From contig SKKM01000153.1 of NCBI GenBank assembly GCA_007121485.1, positions 1-8,316 of the forward strand: DNA of 8,316 bases, in the 5' to 3' direction. This DNA is from Wenzhouxiangella sp. Lineage in GTDB: Bacteria > Pseudomonadota > Gammaproteobacteria > Xanthomonadales > Wenzhouxiangellaceae. Made by a program: the position numbers and the translations under genes. Below, piece by piece: positions 1-7,388 of this stretch. A model generated the notes under the pieces. That model made no database searches. It was not told where the DNA came from and saw only the letters and a program-made list of their open reading frames with translations. Every line of letters starts with the position of its first letter. The first letter of the stretch is position 1.

Positions 1-470
1 AGGTAGGGGGCGGCACCCATCTGCCAGAACAGCCAGTTGAGGCACTCGGTGCGCTCAGCCCGGCCCTGGGGCAGAAAGGCACCGAACTTTTCGGCCAGGT
101 AGAGCAGGATGGAACCGGACTCGAAGACCCGGATCGCTGGCTCGACGCTGCAATCCAGCAGGGCCGGGATCTTGGAGTTGGGGTTGATGTCGACGAAGCC
201 CGAGCCGAACTGGTCGCCCTCGCCGATGCGGATCAGCCAGGCATCGTATTCGGCATCGGTATGGCCCAACGCCAACAACTCCTCAAAGAGGACCGTGACC
301 TTGACCCCGTTGGGCGTGGCCAGCGAGTAGAGCTGGTGAGGATGGCGCCCGACCGGCAGGTCCTTGTCGTGGGTGGCCCCGGCCACGGGCCGGTTGATCT
401 TGGCGAACTTGCCGCCGTTTTCCGCATCCTGGGTCCAGACTCTGGGCGGAGTGTAGTCAGATTCGCTCAT
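1..470 (-). CDS. yghU: YghU-type glutathione S-transferase / disulfide-bond oxidoreductase (3' end outside window)
   Basis: The first 156 residues are present and the frame is open to the window edge; E. coli YghU has about 288 residues, so roughly half is missing. The fragment follows E. coli YghU closely as I remember it: a start like SESDYTPPRVWTQD, INRPVAGATH at 25-34, LYSLATPNGVKVTV at 47-60, NPNSKIPAL at 96-104 (the thioredoxin-fold cis-proline segment) and ESGSILLYLAEKFG at 117-130 (the glutathione-binding segment). The family is cytosolic, has a thioredoxin-like N-terminal and a helical C-terminal domain, binds glutathione and reduces disulfides; its physiological substrate is unclear. 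There is no catalytic cysteine in the usual DsbA/Grx CxxC arrangement, as expected for this Nu-class GST group. The ATG at 470 is preceded at 5 nt by AAGGA. It lies 21 bp after the maeB stop, so co-transcription with maeB is likely. Confidence 0.9.
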   Translation of the reverse strand, partial: MSESDYTPPRVWTQDAENGGKFAKINRPVAGATHDKDLPVGRHPHQLYSLATPNGVKVTVLFEELLALGHTDAEYDAWLIRIGEGDQFGSGFVDINPNSKIPALLDCSVEPAIRVFESGSILLYLAEKFGAFLPQGRAERTECLNWLFWQMGAAPY

Positions 471-487
471 CTTGATCCTTGATCCTT
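471..487 (-). promoter_or_regulatory. Ribosome binding site of yghU inside a duplicated 7-bp unit
   Basis: On the minus strand the yghU start is preceded by AAGGATCAAGGATCAAG, a 7-bp unit (GATCAAG) present twice with the preceding AAG added. This gives two AAGGA Shine-Dalgarno cores: one 5 nt before the ATG, the usable one, and one 12 nt before it, probably too far. It supports the ATG at 470 as the start. The tandem unit fills most of the 21-bp gap to the maeB stop. Confidence 0.7.
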
Positions 488-491
488 TTGC

Positions 492-2789
492 TCAGGTTTC
501 GGCCGCGGCCTTGCGCGCCTCGTACTGCTGAGCCTCGACCACGGCGATCGCGGTCATGTTGACCACGCGGCGCACGCTGGCCGAGGGGGTGAGCACGTGG
601 GCCGGCCGGCCCACGCCCATCAGGATGGGTTCGATGCTGACCGCGCGGCCCATCATCCGGGCCAGGTGGAAGGAAATATGGGCCGCGTCCTGGTCGGGCA
701 TGATCAGCAGGTTGGGCAGGCCCTTGAGACGCGAGTTGGGGAACACCCGCTCGCGCACTTCCGGGATCATGGCCACGTCGGCGGCCATTTCGCCTTCGAC
801 TTCGAGATCAGGCGCCAGCTCGCGCAGGCGCTCCAGCACCCGGCGCATCTTGGCCGCCTGCGGGTCGGGGTGTGAGCCGAAGGTCGAGTGCGACATCAGC
901 GCCACCTTGGGCGTGATGCCGAACATGCGCACGCGCTCGGCTGCCATCAGGGTCAGCTCGGTCAGCTGCTCGATGCTGGGGTCCGGGTTGACGTGGGTGT
1001 CGCAGACGAACCAGGCACCGTTGTCGTTGGTGACCACCGAGAGCGCGCCCAGGGTCTTGCAGCCCGGCGCCATGCCGAGCACCTCGGTGACGTAGCGCAA
1101 TTTTTTCTGGTAGCGGCCGACCACGCCGCAGATCATGGCGTCGGCCTCGTTGCGATGCACCATCAGCGCGGCGATCACCGTGGTGCGGGTGCGCACGATG
1201 GCCTTGGCCGAATCCGGTGTGACGCCGCGCCGCTCGGTGATGGCATGGAAGGTCTGCCAGTACTCCTTGAAGCGCGGATCCGACTCCGGGTTGACCAGTT
1301 CGAAATCCACACCCGGCCGAATGCGCAAACCCGCGCGCTCGATGCGCATGTCGACCACCGGGGGACGACCGATCAGGATGGGCGTGGCCAGACCCTCATC
1401 GACGATGGACTGCACCGCGCGCAGCACGGTTTCTTCCTCGCCCTCGGCGAAGACCACCCGCTTCGGCTCGCGGCGCGCGGCGTCGAACACCGGCTTCATC
1501 AGCAAACCCGTGCGGAACACGTACTGGCTCAGCTTCTCGCGGTACTCGTCCAGATCGATGCTGCGGGTGGCCGCACCGGAGTCCATGGCCGCCCTGGCCA
1601 CGGCCGGGGCCAGATGAACCAGCAGGCGCGGGTCGAAAGGCTGCGGAATCAGGTAGTCGGGACCGAAGCGCGGCGCCTCGCCGCCGTAGGCCGCGGCCGA
1701 GACGTCCGAGGCCTCCATCTTGGCCAACTCGGCAATGGCCTGCACGCAGGCCATCTTCATCTCGTCGTTGATCGCCGTGGCGCCCACGTCCAGCGCGCCG
1801 CGGAAGATGTAGGGGAAGCACAGGACGTTGTTGACCTGGTTCGGGAAGTCGGAACGGCCGGTGGCGATCAGCGCGTCGGGCCGGGCCTCGCGGGCCAGGT
1901 CGGGCATGATCTCGGGGACCGGGTTGGCCAGTGCCAGGATGATCGGCCGGTCGGCCATGCGCTTGACCATGTCGACCGTGAGCACCCCCGGGGCGGACAC
2001 GCCGAGGAAAACATCGGCCCCGTCGATGGCGTCGTTCAAGGTCCGCGCATCGGTGTCGACCGCGTACTGGGCCTTGCGCGGATCCATGTCGGAATCCCGG
2101 CCTTGATAGACCACGCCCTCGCGGTCGCACACGATCACGTGCTCGCGCTTCAGGCCCATGGTCACCAGCAGGTCGAGACAGGCCATGCCGGCAGCCCCCG
2201 CCCCCGAGGCGACCAGGCGGATGTCCTCGATCCGTTTGCCGGCCAGCTCCAGCCCGTTGAGCATGGCCGCCGCGGTGATGATGGCGGTGCCGTGCTGGTC
2301 GTCGTGAAAGACCGGGATGTTCATCCGCTCCTTCAGGCGCTCCTCGACGTGGAAGCACTCCGGGGCCTTGATGTCCTCGAGATTGACGCCGCCGAAGGTC
2401 GGCTCCAGGCTGGCGATGATGTCGATCAGCTTGTCCGGGTCGGGCTCGTTGATCTCGATGTCGAAGACGTCGATGCCGGCGAACTTCTTGAACAGCACAC
2501 CCTTGCCTTCCATCACCGGCTTGGCCGCCAGCGGGCCGATGTTGCCCAGGCCCAGCACCGCGGTGCCGTTGGAGATCACCGCGACCAGGTTGCCCTTGGC
2601 GGTGAATTCGCGCACCGTGTCCGGATCGGCGTGAATGGCCTCCGAGGCCGCGGCCACGCCGGGTGAATAGGCCAGCGCGAGGTCCCGGGCCGTGGTCAGC
2701 GCCTTGGTCGGGGTGACCTGGATCTTGCCCGGCACCGGATGGCGGTGATAGTCGAGGGCCTGTTCCTTGAACTTTTCTCTGTCGGGCAT
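492..2789 (-). CDS. maeB: NADP-dependent malic enzyme with C-terminal phosphotransacetylase-like domain
   Basis: Cytosolic enzyme for oxidative decarboxylation of malate to pyruvate and CO2 with NADP+, feeding NADPH and pyruvate. The 765 residues align end to end with E. coli MaeB (759). Malic enzyme part, about 1-430: catalytic Tyr41 in YSPGVA, Lys in MEGKGVLFK (93-101), metal ligands Glu138/Asp139 in NLEDIKAPE and Asp164 in FHDDQHGT, nucleotide-binding GAGAAG (196-201), ANPVPE (288-293) and GRSDFPNQVNN (311-321). PTA-like part, about 431-760: starts at MKPVFDAARREPKRVVFAEG and ends VLTPSASVRRVVN. The usual PTA catalytic Ser-Arg and Asp of this last segment are replaced by Thr734-Pro735 and Arg741, as in other MaeB proteins, so this half should be an acyl-CoA-responsive regulatory and oligomerisation module rather than an acetyltransferase. 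The ATG at 2789 matches the family N-terminus, but no clear Shine-Dalgarno precedes it. fba lies 209 bp upstream, yghU 21 bp downstream. Confidence 0.96.
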   Translation of the reverse strand: MPDREKFKEQALDYHRHPVPGKIQVTPTKALTTARDLALAYSPGVAAASEAIHADPDTVREFTAKGNLVAVISNGTAVLGLGNIGPLAAKPVMEGKGVLFKKFAGIDVFDIEINEPDPDKLIDIIASLEPTFGGVNLEDIKAPECFHVEERLKERMNIPVFHDDQHGTAIITAAAMLNGLELAGKRIEDIRLVASGAGAAGMACLDLLVTMGLKREHVIVCDREGVVYQGRDSDMDPRKAQYAVDTDARTLNDAIDGADVFLGVSAPGVLTVDMVKRMADRPIILALANPVPEIMPDLAREARPDALIATGRSDFPNQVNNVLCFPYIFRGALDVGATAINDEMKMACVQAIAELAKMEASDVSAAAYGGEAPRFGPDYLIPQPFDPRLLVHLAPAVARAAMDSGAATRSIDLDEYREKLSQYVFRTGLLMKPVFDAARREPKRVVFAEGEEETVLRAVQSIVDEGLATPILIGRPPVVDMRIERAGLRIRPGVDFELVNPESDPRFKEYWQTFHAITERRGVTPDSAKAIVRTRTTVIAALMVHRNEADAMICGVVGRYQKKLRYVTEVLGMAPGCKTLGALSVVTNDNGAWFVCDTHVNPDPSIEQLTELTLMAAERVRMFGITPKVALMSHSTFGSHPDPQAAKMRRVLERLRELAPDLEVEGEMAADVAMIPEVRERVFPNSRLKGLPNLLIMPDQDAAHISFHLARMMGRAVSIEPILMGVGRPAHVLTPSASVRRVVNMTAIAVVEAQQYEARKAAAET

Positions 2790-2835
2790 GGTGGCGTGTC
2801 CGGTAGCGTGCGGTTGCAGCGCAAATAAAGAGGGG

Positions 2836-2969
2836 AACCGCGGATGAACGCAGATGAACGCGGATAAAGATCAGATACGGAATTGCGCGGCGTCGACGAT
2901 CATGACCAGGCGGTGATGCCAGTCCTGGTCATTCAGTCCATCTGCGTTCATCCGCGTTCATCTGCGGTT
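2836..2969. repeat. Intergenic inverted-repeat element built from 10-bp units (MITE/REP-like)
   Basis: Left arm 2836-2865 and right arm 2940-2969 are 30-nt inverted copies that match at 27 of 30 positions. Each arm is three 10-bp units of the form CGCRGATGAA, where R is G or A. In the left arm the units read G, A, G; in the reverse-complemented right arm they read A, G, A, so the three mismatches fall exactly at the R position of each unit. The 74-bp interior contains a further perfect hairpin. The element fills most of the fba-maeB gap and has no credible ORF. From memory, intergenic repeats with GCGGATGAACGC-type units occur in many bacterial genomes; I could not search. It could affect transcript stability or termination between fba and maeB. 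Confidence 0.75.
2902..2932. repeat. Perfect 9-bp hairpin at the centre of the intergenic repeat
   Basis: ATGACCAGG at 2902-2910 and CCTGGTCAT at 2924-2932 are perfect inverted copies separated by 13 nt. The hairpin sits near the middle of the larger inverted repeat, giving a nested, cruciform-like layout. No T-run follows it on either strand, so it does not look like an intrinsic terminator. Confidence 0.6.
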
Positions 2970-2998
2970 TGCTTGTTTTCCGCCAGGCCGCGAAGGGC

Positions 2999-4024
2999 TC
3001 AAGCGTCTTCTTCTTCCTCGCTCCACTCGCCCAGCGCCGCCAGGCCGTTCATGCGCGCACGGTGCAGCAGCACTTTTTGGGCCTTTTCGCGGTTGCCCTT
3101 GGGATCGGCGGCCCAGGTCTTGAGGCACCCGGCCTGCAGGGCGCGGCCGTAGGAGAAACTCAAGGGCCAGGGCATGTCGCCCATCTTGTTCATGGCGTCC
3201 AGGTGCGCGGTGGCTTCGACATCGCCCTGGCCGCCGGACAGGAAGACGACGCCGGCGGTGGCGGCGGGAACGGCGTTGAGCAGGCAGTCCACCGTGGCCT
3301 CGGCCACGTCCTCGACGCCGGCACGATCACTGGCTTCGCTGCCCGAGATCACCATCGAGGCCTTCAGCACCGTGCCCTCGAGCATGACGTTCTGGTCGTA
3401 GAGCTGGGCGAACAAGGCCTTCAACGTGGCCTCGGTGACATCGAAGGACGTATCCAGATCGTGATTGCCGTCCATCAGCACTTCCGGCTCGACAATGGGC
3501 ACGATGCCGGCCTCCTGGCACAGGGCGGCGTAGCGCGCCAGGGCGTGGGCGTTGGCGTCGATGCAGGCGCGCGAGGGAATGTCCTCACCGATGGTGATCA
3601 CCGCCCGCCACTTGGCGAACTTGGCCCCCAGCTTCGCGTATTCGGCCAGCCGCTCGCGCAGCCCGTCCAGGCCCTCGGTGACCTTCTCGCCCTCGAACCC
3701 GGCCAGCGGCTTGGCGCCGGCGTCGACCTTGATGCCGGGCAGGATGCCGGCCTGCTCCATGAGCTTGACCAGCGGGGTGCCGTCCGGGAGTGACTGGCGA
3801 ATGGTCTCGTCAAACAGGATCGCGCCGGAGATGTGCTCACCCAGTCCGGGTGCGGTCAGCATCATGGAGCGATAGTCGAGCCGGTTGGCTTCGATGTTTT
3901 CCACGTTGACGCTGTCGAAGCGCTTCTTGATGGTGCCGCTGGACTCGTCGATGGCCAGGATGCCCTTGCCGGGGGCGACGAGTGCCTGCGCGATTTCTAC
4001 CAGCTGTTCGTAATGGTCGCTCAT
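2999..4024 (-). CDS. fba: Fructose-1,6-bisphosphate aldolase, class I (Schiff-base type)
   Basis: Cleaves fructose-1,6-bisphosphate to dihydroxyacetone phosphate and glyceraldehyde-3-phosphate, and runs in reverse in gluconeogenesis; cytosolic. The 341 residues belong to the eukaryote-like glycolytic class I family (about 360 residues in animals), not to the zinc class II enzyme or the DhnA-type FbaB. By correspondence with muscle aldolase: Asp25 in GILAIDESSGTI, Lys99 in GIKVD, Lys138 in FAKWR, Glu179 and Glu181 in IVEPE, the Schiff-base Lys221 in LEGTVLKASMV, Ser263 in FLSGGQ, and Arg294 in SYGRALQ for phosphate binding. The C-terminus is a run of acidic residues (EWSEEEEDA) and lacks the terminal Tyr that muscle aldolase uses in catalysis. 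The ATG at 4024 has GGAG 5 nt upstream. It lies 60 bp after the c-di-GMP gene and may be read from it or from its own weak promoter. Confidence 0.96.
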   Translation of the reverse strand: MSDHYEQLVEIAQALVAPGKGILAIDESSGTIKKRFDSVNVENIEANRLDYRSMMLTAPGLGEHISGAILFDETIRQSLPDGTPLVKLMEQAGILPGIKVDAGAKPLAGFEGEKVTEGLDGLRERLAEYAKLGAKFAKWRAVITIGEDIPSRACIDANAHALARYAALCQEAGIVPIVEPEVLMDGNHDLDTSFDVTEATLKALFAQLYDQNVMLEGTVLKASMVISGSEASDRAGVEDVAEATVDCLLNAVPAATAGVVFLSGGQGDVEATAHLDAMNKMGDMPWPLSFSYGRALQAGCLKTWAADPKGNREKAQKVLLHRARMNGLAALGEWSEEEEDA

Positions 4025-4059
4025 GATGGCTCCGCTTGGGTTCGGTGGGTCGATCCCTT

Positions 4060-4088
4060 ATTGTATCCAGCCCTCACTACAAGTTCAT
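4060..4088 (-). promoter_or_regulatory. Possible weak sigma70 promoter for fba
   Basis: On the minus strand TACAAT (4060-4065, five of six to the -10 consensus) lies 17 bp after ATGAAC (4083-4088, three of six to the -35). The -35 would overlap the stop codon of the upstream c-di-GMP gene. A start about 7 nt past the -10 would leave a leader of about 30 nt before the fba ATG. The position is sensible but the -35 is poor, so this is tentative. Confidence 0.3.
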
Positions 4089-7000
4089 AACCGCCGACGA
4101 CCGGGCCGCATCGCCGCCGCGCTCATCTCCTCCAGAATCCGTTCCAGCCGCAGGCTGGCCTGTTCCAGTTCGCCCCAGCGCACGAGCGCGGCATGCCGGT
4201 CGCCCTGCCGCCGCGTGCCGACGAGGTCCTCGGCCAGCTGGTGCACCCTCTCGTAGGCGCTCGCCAGTTCGCGCCGCATGGCCGGCTCACCCCAGGTCTC
4301 AAGACCGGCTTCAAGGCGCCGGTAGGAGCGCAAGCGGGACGAACCGCTGGGCGACGGGGCTGCATCCGGATCATTGAGATGCGCGTGCAGCGCCAGCCGC
4401 CAGCCGCGATGCTCCGCCAGCCCGTAGAGAATTTCGCGTGCCTCCCCGTAGACCGGGGTCACCTGCAGCCACTCGTCCGGTAGCGACCAGGCCTTGAGCC
4501 ACTGCAGCAGGCCGGAAGGCGGCATGGGACGCGCGATCGCGTAGCCCTGGGCAAACTCGCATCCCAGCTGGCGCAGCATGCGGCCATGTTCGATGCTCTC
4601 CACACCTTCCGCCACTGCCTGAAGGTCGAAGGCACGAGCCAGGTTCAGTACCCCTTCCACGATGGTCAGGTCCTCAGGGTCGTGCAGCATGTCGCGCACG
4701 AATCCCCGATCCAGCTTCAGGCCATGAACCGGCAGGCGCTTGAGGTAGGCCAGCGACGAGTAGCCGGTACCGAAATCGTCCAGCGAGACACGCACTCCCA
4801 GCGCGGAGCAGGCATCGACCACCCGGCAGACCTGTTCCAGGTTTTCCAGCGCACTGCTTTCCACCACCTCGAGCTGCAGTTGGCTGGGAGCCACGTTCGG
4901 CCAGGCCGCCAGGAAGCGGGCCAGTTCCTCGGCGAACCCCGAATGCTGCAGGTGGCCGCCGGCGATGTTCACGCTGACCGTCGTCTTGAGTCCCTTGCGT
5001 TGCCAGTAGTCGATCTGCTGCAGGGCGTTGCGCAGCACCCAGCGCCCGATCCGCATCTCCAGTTCATGCCGATCGATCATGGGCAGGAATTCGCCCGGCG
5101 CCAGCAAGCCCTTTTCCGGATGCTGCCAACGGATCAGCGCTTCAAGCCCCTCGAGCGCGCCGGTCCTCAGGTTGACGCAGGGCTGGTAATACAGCCTGAG
5201 TTCGGACCGGTCGATCGCCTGCTGCAGGCGCTCGATATGCTGATTGCGGCCACGCAAGTCGACGTGCTGATCCAGGTCGAACACCCGGTAGCGCCCCTTG
5301 CCGGCCAGCTTGGCCTCGTACATGGCCTGGTCGGCCTGGCGCAGCAGTTGATCGGCATCGATGTCTTCGGACTGGGGATACAGGCTGACGCCGATGCTGG
5401 CCGATACCTGCAGGACCTGGTCATCGACGACTTCGGGCTGAGCCAGGACGTGCAGCAGACGCTCCAGCAGGGGAGCAAAGGACACCGAATCGCTGAGGCC
5501 GCTCAGCACCACGGCAAACTCGTCGCCGCCCAGGCGGGCGACCGTGTCGGTATCGCGGACCACCGCCTGCATGCGTTGGCCCAGCCGCACCAGCAGCCGG
5601 TCGCCCACTTCGTGCCCATGGTTGTCGTTGACCGCCTTGAAGCCATCGAGATCGATGAAGGCCAGCGCCAGGCGCGTGCCGGAACGATTCGCGCGCGCCA
5701 TGGCCAGGGCCAGCCGATCGGCCAGCAGTACGCGGTTGGCCAGCCCGGTCAAGGCGTCAAAGTGCGCGCTGCGCTTGAGCTGGCCCTCCTGGGCCTTCTG
5801 GCGCGTGATGTCCTCGAACAGGGTGACCGAACCGGCCTCATCCTGCAGCGGCACGCTGGTCAGCGCCACCTCCAGCACCGAGCCGTCCTTGCATCGAAAG
5901 CGCTGCTCGCCCACATAGCGTTCGCCGCGCGCGGTGGCGGCCAGGACGGCTTCGGCTCCGGCGTGCTCACCCTCCCCCGCACCGTGAAAAACCTCGGCTG
6001 CCTTGCGGCCGACCAACTCGCCCTCCGAGTAACCCAGCAGACTGCAGGCGCGGGGATTGACCTCGGTGATGACGCCCCTGCCATCCAGGACGTAAAGTCC
6101 CTGGCCCAGCGACCGGGTGATCAGGCCCAGGCGCCGCCGCTCGCCGGCGTTCCCGGCGATCAGGCGCAGCAGCCAGTGACTGACCAGGCCCAGCATCAGG
6201 ATCACGGCGAACGAGACGCCGGCATTGAGTCGATAACCGGCATCGAGCTTGGCCAGCGCCGGCTCCGGCACATAGGTCATCAGCAGACCGACGCTGCGGT
6301 CGGCCGAATCGAGCAGCGGCGTCTGCAGCACGGCAAAATCGTGCCCGCCGCGACTGAGGCGAAACGCATCACGGATCCCCGACTCGACGCGCTCCCTGAG
6401 CCCGGCAGTCGTCGCCAGTGCGGCTGACGGCGGATTGAAAGTAGCCGCCCCGGCCGGGGGCGTGGGCGATGCGCCCGGTCCGAGCATGAAGCGCGGGGAG
6501 CCCGCCCAGGTCGCAAACAGCCCCTGTTCCGCCTCGCCCATCGCCGAGCGCACATGATCGCGACTCACGACCACCTCCAGGTATCGATCGGTCCACATCG
6601 CCTCCAGATCCGCCACCAGCCGACGGTAATGGACGCTCAACTCGACGCTGGCCAGGTACTGGTCATGCTCGTCGACGATCGGAAAGACATTGCGATAGGC
6701 AAACGCCGTGCGGCCCACCTCAAAGCCGGAAACCGGCTGGCGCTGCTGCCGCACCATGGGCAGCGAGGCCCGCGTGTCCGGGGCATCCTCCAGCAGTTCC
6801 GGCGCATGCAGACGCAGCAGGCTGCTGCCGTCCGGCAGATGGAACTGCAGGAAATCCACCCCGCGGTCGCGCAACTGTTCCGAGACGCCGGCGAGCCGCT
6901 GCTCGAGGGCGTGCCGGGCCGGCGCGCGCTGTTCGGGAGCCTGCGCCGCGCGCAGCACCGCCAGCACGTCGTCGTTCAGAACGTAGCGATCCAGGGAGTC

Positions 7001-7201
7001 CCTGACGTTGTTGCCCGTCTGGCGGCGGATCGCCTGCCAGCCGAGATCCTGCACGAAATGATGCCGTTCCAGCAACTCGCCGACCGCCGCTTCATGCTGG
7101 AGCTTCAGCCCCCAGCCGGCACCAGCAACCACCGCCAGCGTGACGCACCACAGCAACAGGTAGGCCAGCAGGCGCGGGCCGCGGCGCATGGTCGTGGTCA
7201 C
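4085..7201 (-). CDS. Membrane dCache-PAS-GGDEF-EAL c-di-GMP enzyme with C-terminal CZB-like domain
   Basis: Inner-membrane protein predicted to make and/or degrade c-di-GMP. Numbering is from the GTG at 7201 (1038 residues), chosen because GGAGG stands 8 nt before it; an ATG at 7189 or 7300 is possible. TM1 about 11-32; periplasmic sensor about 33-322, with the dCache_3-like pattern FHLPDGSSLLRLHAPE and SGFEVGRTAFAYRNVFPI; a Pro/Ala-rich stretch near 241-265; TM2 about 327-350; PAS with PAC about 358-467; GGDEF domain from about 480 with an intact GGDEF motif (558-562) and RDTD inhibitory site (549-552). The EAL domain has EAL (687-689), Asn745, Glu778, Asp808/Asp809 in DDFGTGYSS, Lys829, Glu865 and Glu868, so it looks catalytically complete. 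The last ~120 residues resemble a CZB domain: HRGW keeps His931 and His987 is kept, but Ser955 and Tyr983 stand where Cys and His are expected. Which activity dominates cannot be told from sequence. It lies between pyk and fba on the same strand. Confidence 0.93.
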   Translation of the reverse strand: MTTTMRRGPRLLAYLLLWCVTLAVVAGAGWGLKLQHEAAVGELLERHHFVQDLGWQAIRRQTGNNVRDSLDRYVLNDDVLAVLRAAQAPEQRAPARHALEQRLAGVSEQLRDRGVDFLQFHLPDGSSLLRLHAPELLEDAPDTRASLPMVRQQRQPVSGFEVGRTAFAYRNVFPIVDEHDQYLASVELSVHYRRLVADLEAMWTDRYLEVVVSRDHVRSAMGEAEQGLFATWAGSPRFMLGPGASPTPPAGAATFNPPSAALATTAGLRERVESGIRDAFRLSRGGHDFAVLQTPLLDSADRSVGLLMTYVPEPALAKLDAGYRLNAGVSFAVILMLGLVSHWLLRLIAGNAGERRRLGLITRSLGQGLYVLDGRGVITEVNPRACSLLGYSEGELVGRKAAEVFHGAGEGEHAGAEAVLAATARGERYVGEQRFRCKDGSVLEVALTSVPLQDEAGSVTLFEDITRQKAQEGQLKRSAHFDALTGLANRVLLADRLALAMARANRSGTRLALAFIDLDGFKAVNDNHGHEVGDRLLVRLGQRMQAVVRDTDTVARLGGDEFAVVLSGLSDSVSFAPLLERLLHVLAQPEVVDDQVLQVSASIGVSLYPQSEDIDADQLLRQADQAMYEAKLAGKGRYRVFDLDQHVDLRGRNQHIERLQQAIDRSELRLYYQPCVNLRTGALEGLEALIRWQHPEKGLLAPGEFLPMIDRHELEMRIGRWVLRNALQQIDYWQRKGLKTTVSVNIAGGHLQHSGFAEELARFLAAWPNVAPSQLQLEVVESSALENLEQVCRVVDACSALGVRVSLDDFGTGYSSLAYLKRLPVHGLKLDRGFVRDMLHDPEDLTIVEGVLNLARAFDLQAVAEGVESIEHGRMLRQLGCEFAQGYAIARPMPPSGLLQWLKAWSLPDEWLQVTPVYGEAREILYGLAEHRGWRLALHAHLNDPDAAPSPSGSSRLRSYRRLEAGLETWGEPAMRRELASAYERVHQLAEDLVGTRRQGDRHAALVRWGELEQASLRLERILEEMSAAAMRPGRRRL

Positions 7202-7209
7202 GAGCTTTG

Positions 7210-7214
7210 CCTCC
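7210..7214 (-). promoter_or_regulatory. Shine-Dalgarno deciding the GTG start of the c-di-GMP gene
   Basis: A perfect GGAGG on the minus strand stands 8 nt before the GTG at 7199-7201. The in-frame ATG at 7189 would be 20 nt from it, and the ATG at 7300 has no good Shine-Dalgarno. The residues encoded between 7300 and 7202 are Ala/Gly-rich and precede the first membrane segment without any recognisable domain, so the shorter protein is favoured. Confidence 0.65.
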
Positions 7215-7388
7215 GCGCGCCCGCGGCCGGTCGCATCCGCGCATGACGGCACGCCGGCACCGGCCAGCGGCACCTCGTTTGCCAGGCTATTGCACGGCAT
7301 CCGATCACGCGAAACCCCTTTGCGCGCCCAAACAGACCCACTCAGCGGGACTGTCGACTCGGCAACGGCCCCGTACCCCGGCCCGGCT

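Noticed and set aside
1396..2358. 320-codon minus-strand frame inside maeB
   Set aside because: It is an out-of-phase shadow of maeB, rich in Arg, Gly and Pro, with no motif.
888..2666. 592-codon open frame on the plus strand, antisense to maeB
   Set aside because: Its product is rich in His, Asp, Gly and Arg with no recognisable domain, which is what the opposite strand of a GC-rich coding gene gives. maeB matches its family end to end in this region.
2902..2932. Intrinsic terminator for fba
   Set aside because: The hairpin is about 70 bp past the fba stop and has no T-run on the minus strand, so I list it as part of the repeat instead.
2969..3793. 274-codon plus-strand frame opposite fba
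   Set aside because: Shadow of the aldolase gene; the aldolase has every active-site residue in the opposite frame.
4586..6427. 613-codon open frame on the plus strand, antisense to the c-di-GMP gene
   Set aside because: Same low-information composition, with Gln/His/Asp-rich text and no domain. The minus-strand frame carries intact PAS, GGDEF and EAL motifs.
7202..7300. Possible c-di-GMP-type (GEMM) riboswitch before the c-di-GMP gene, suggested by two GGCAAA motifs
   Set aside because: The two motifs are about 85 nt apart, the conserved flanks and the GNRA-loop stem of the GEMM fold are not visible, and one motif is part of the spacer next to the Shine-Dalgarno.
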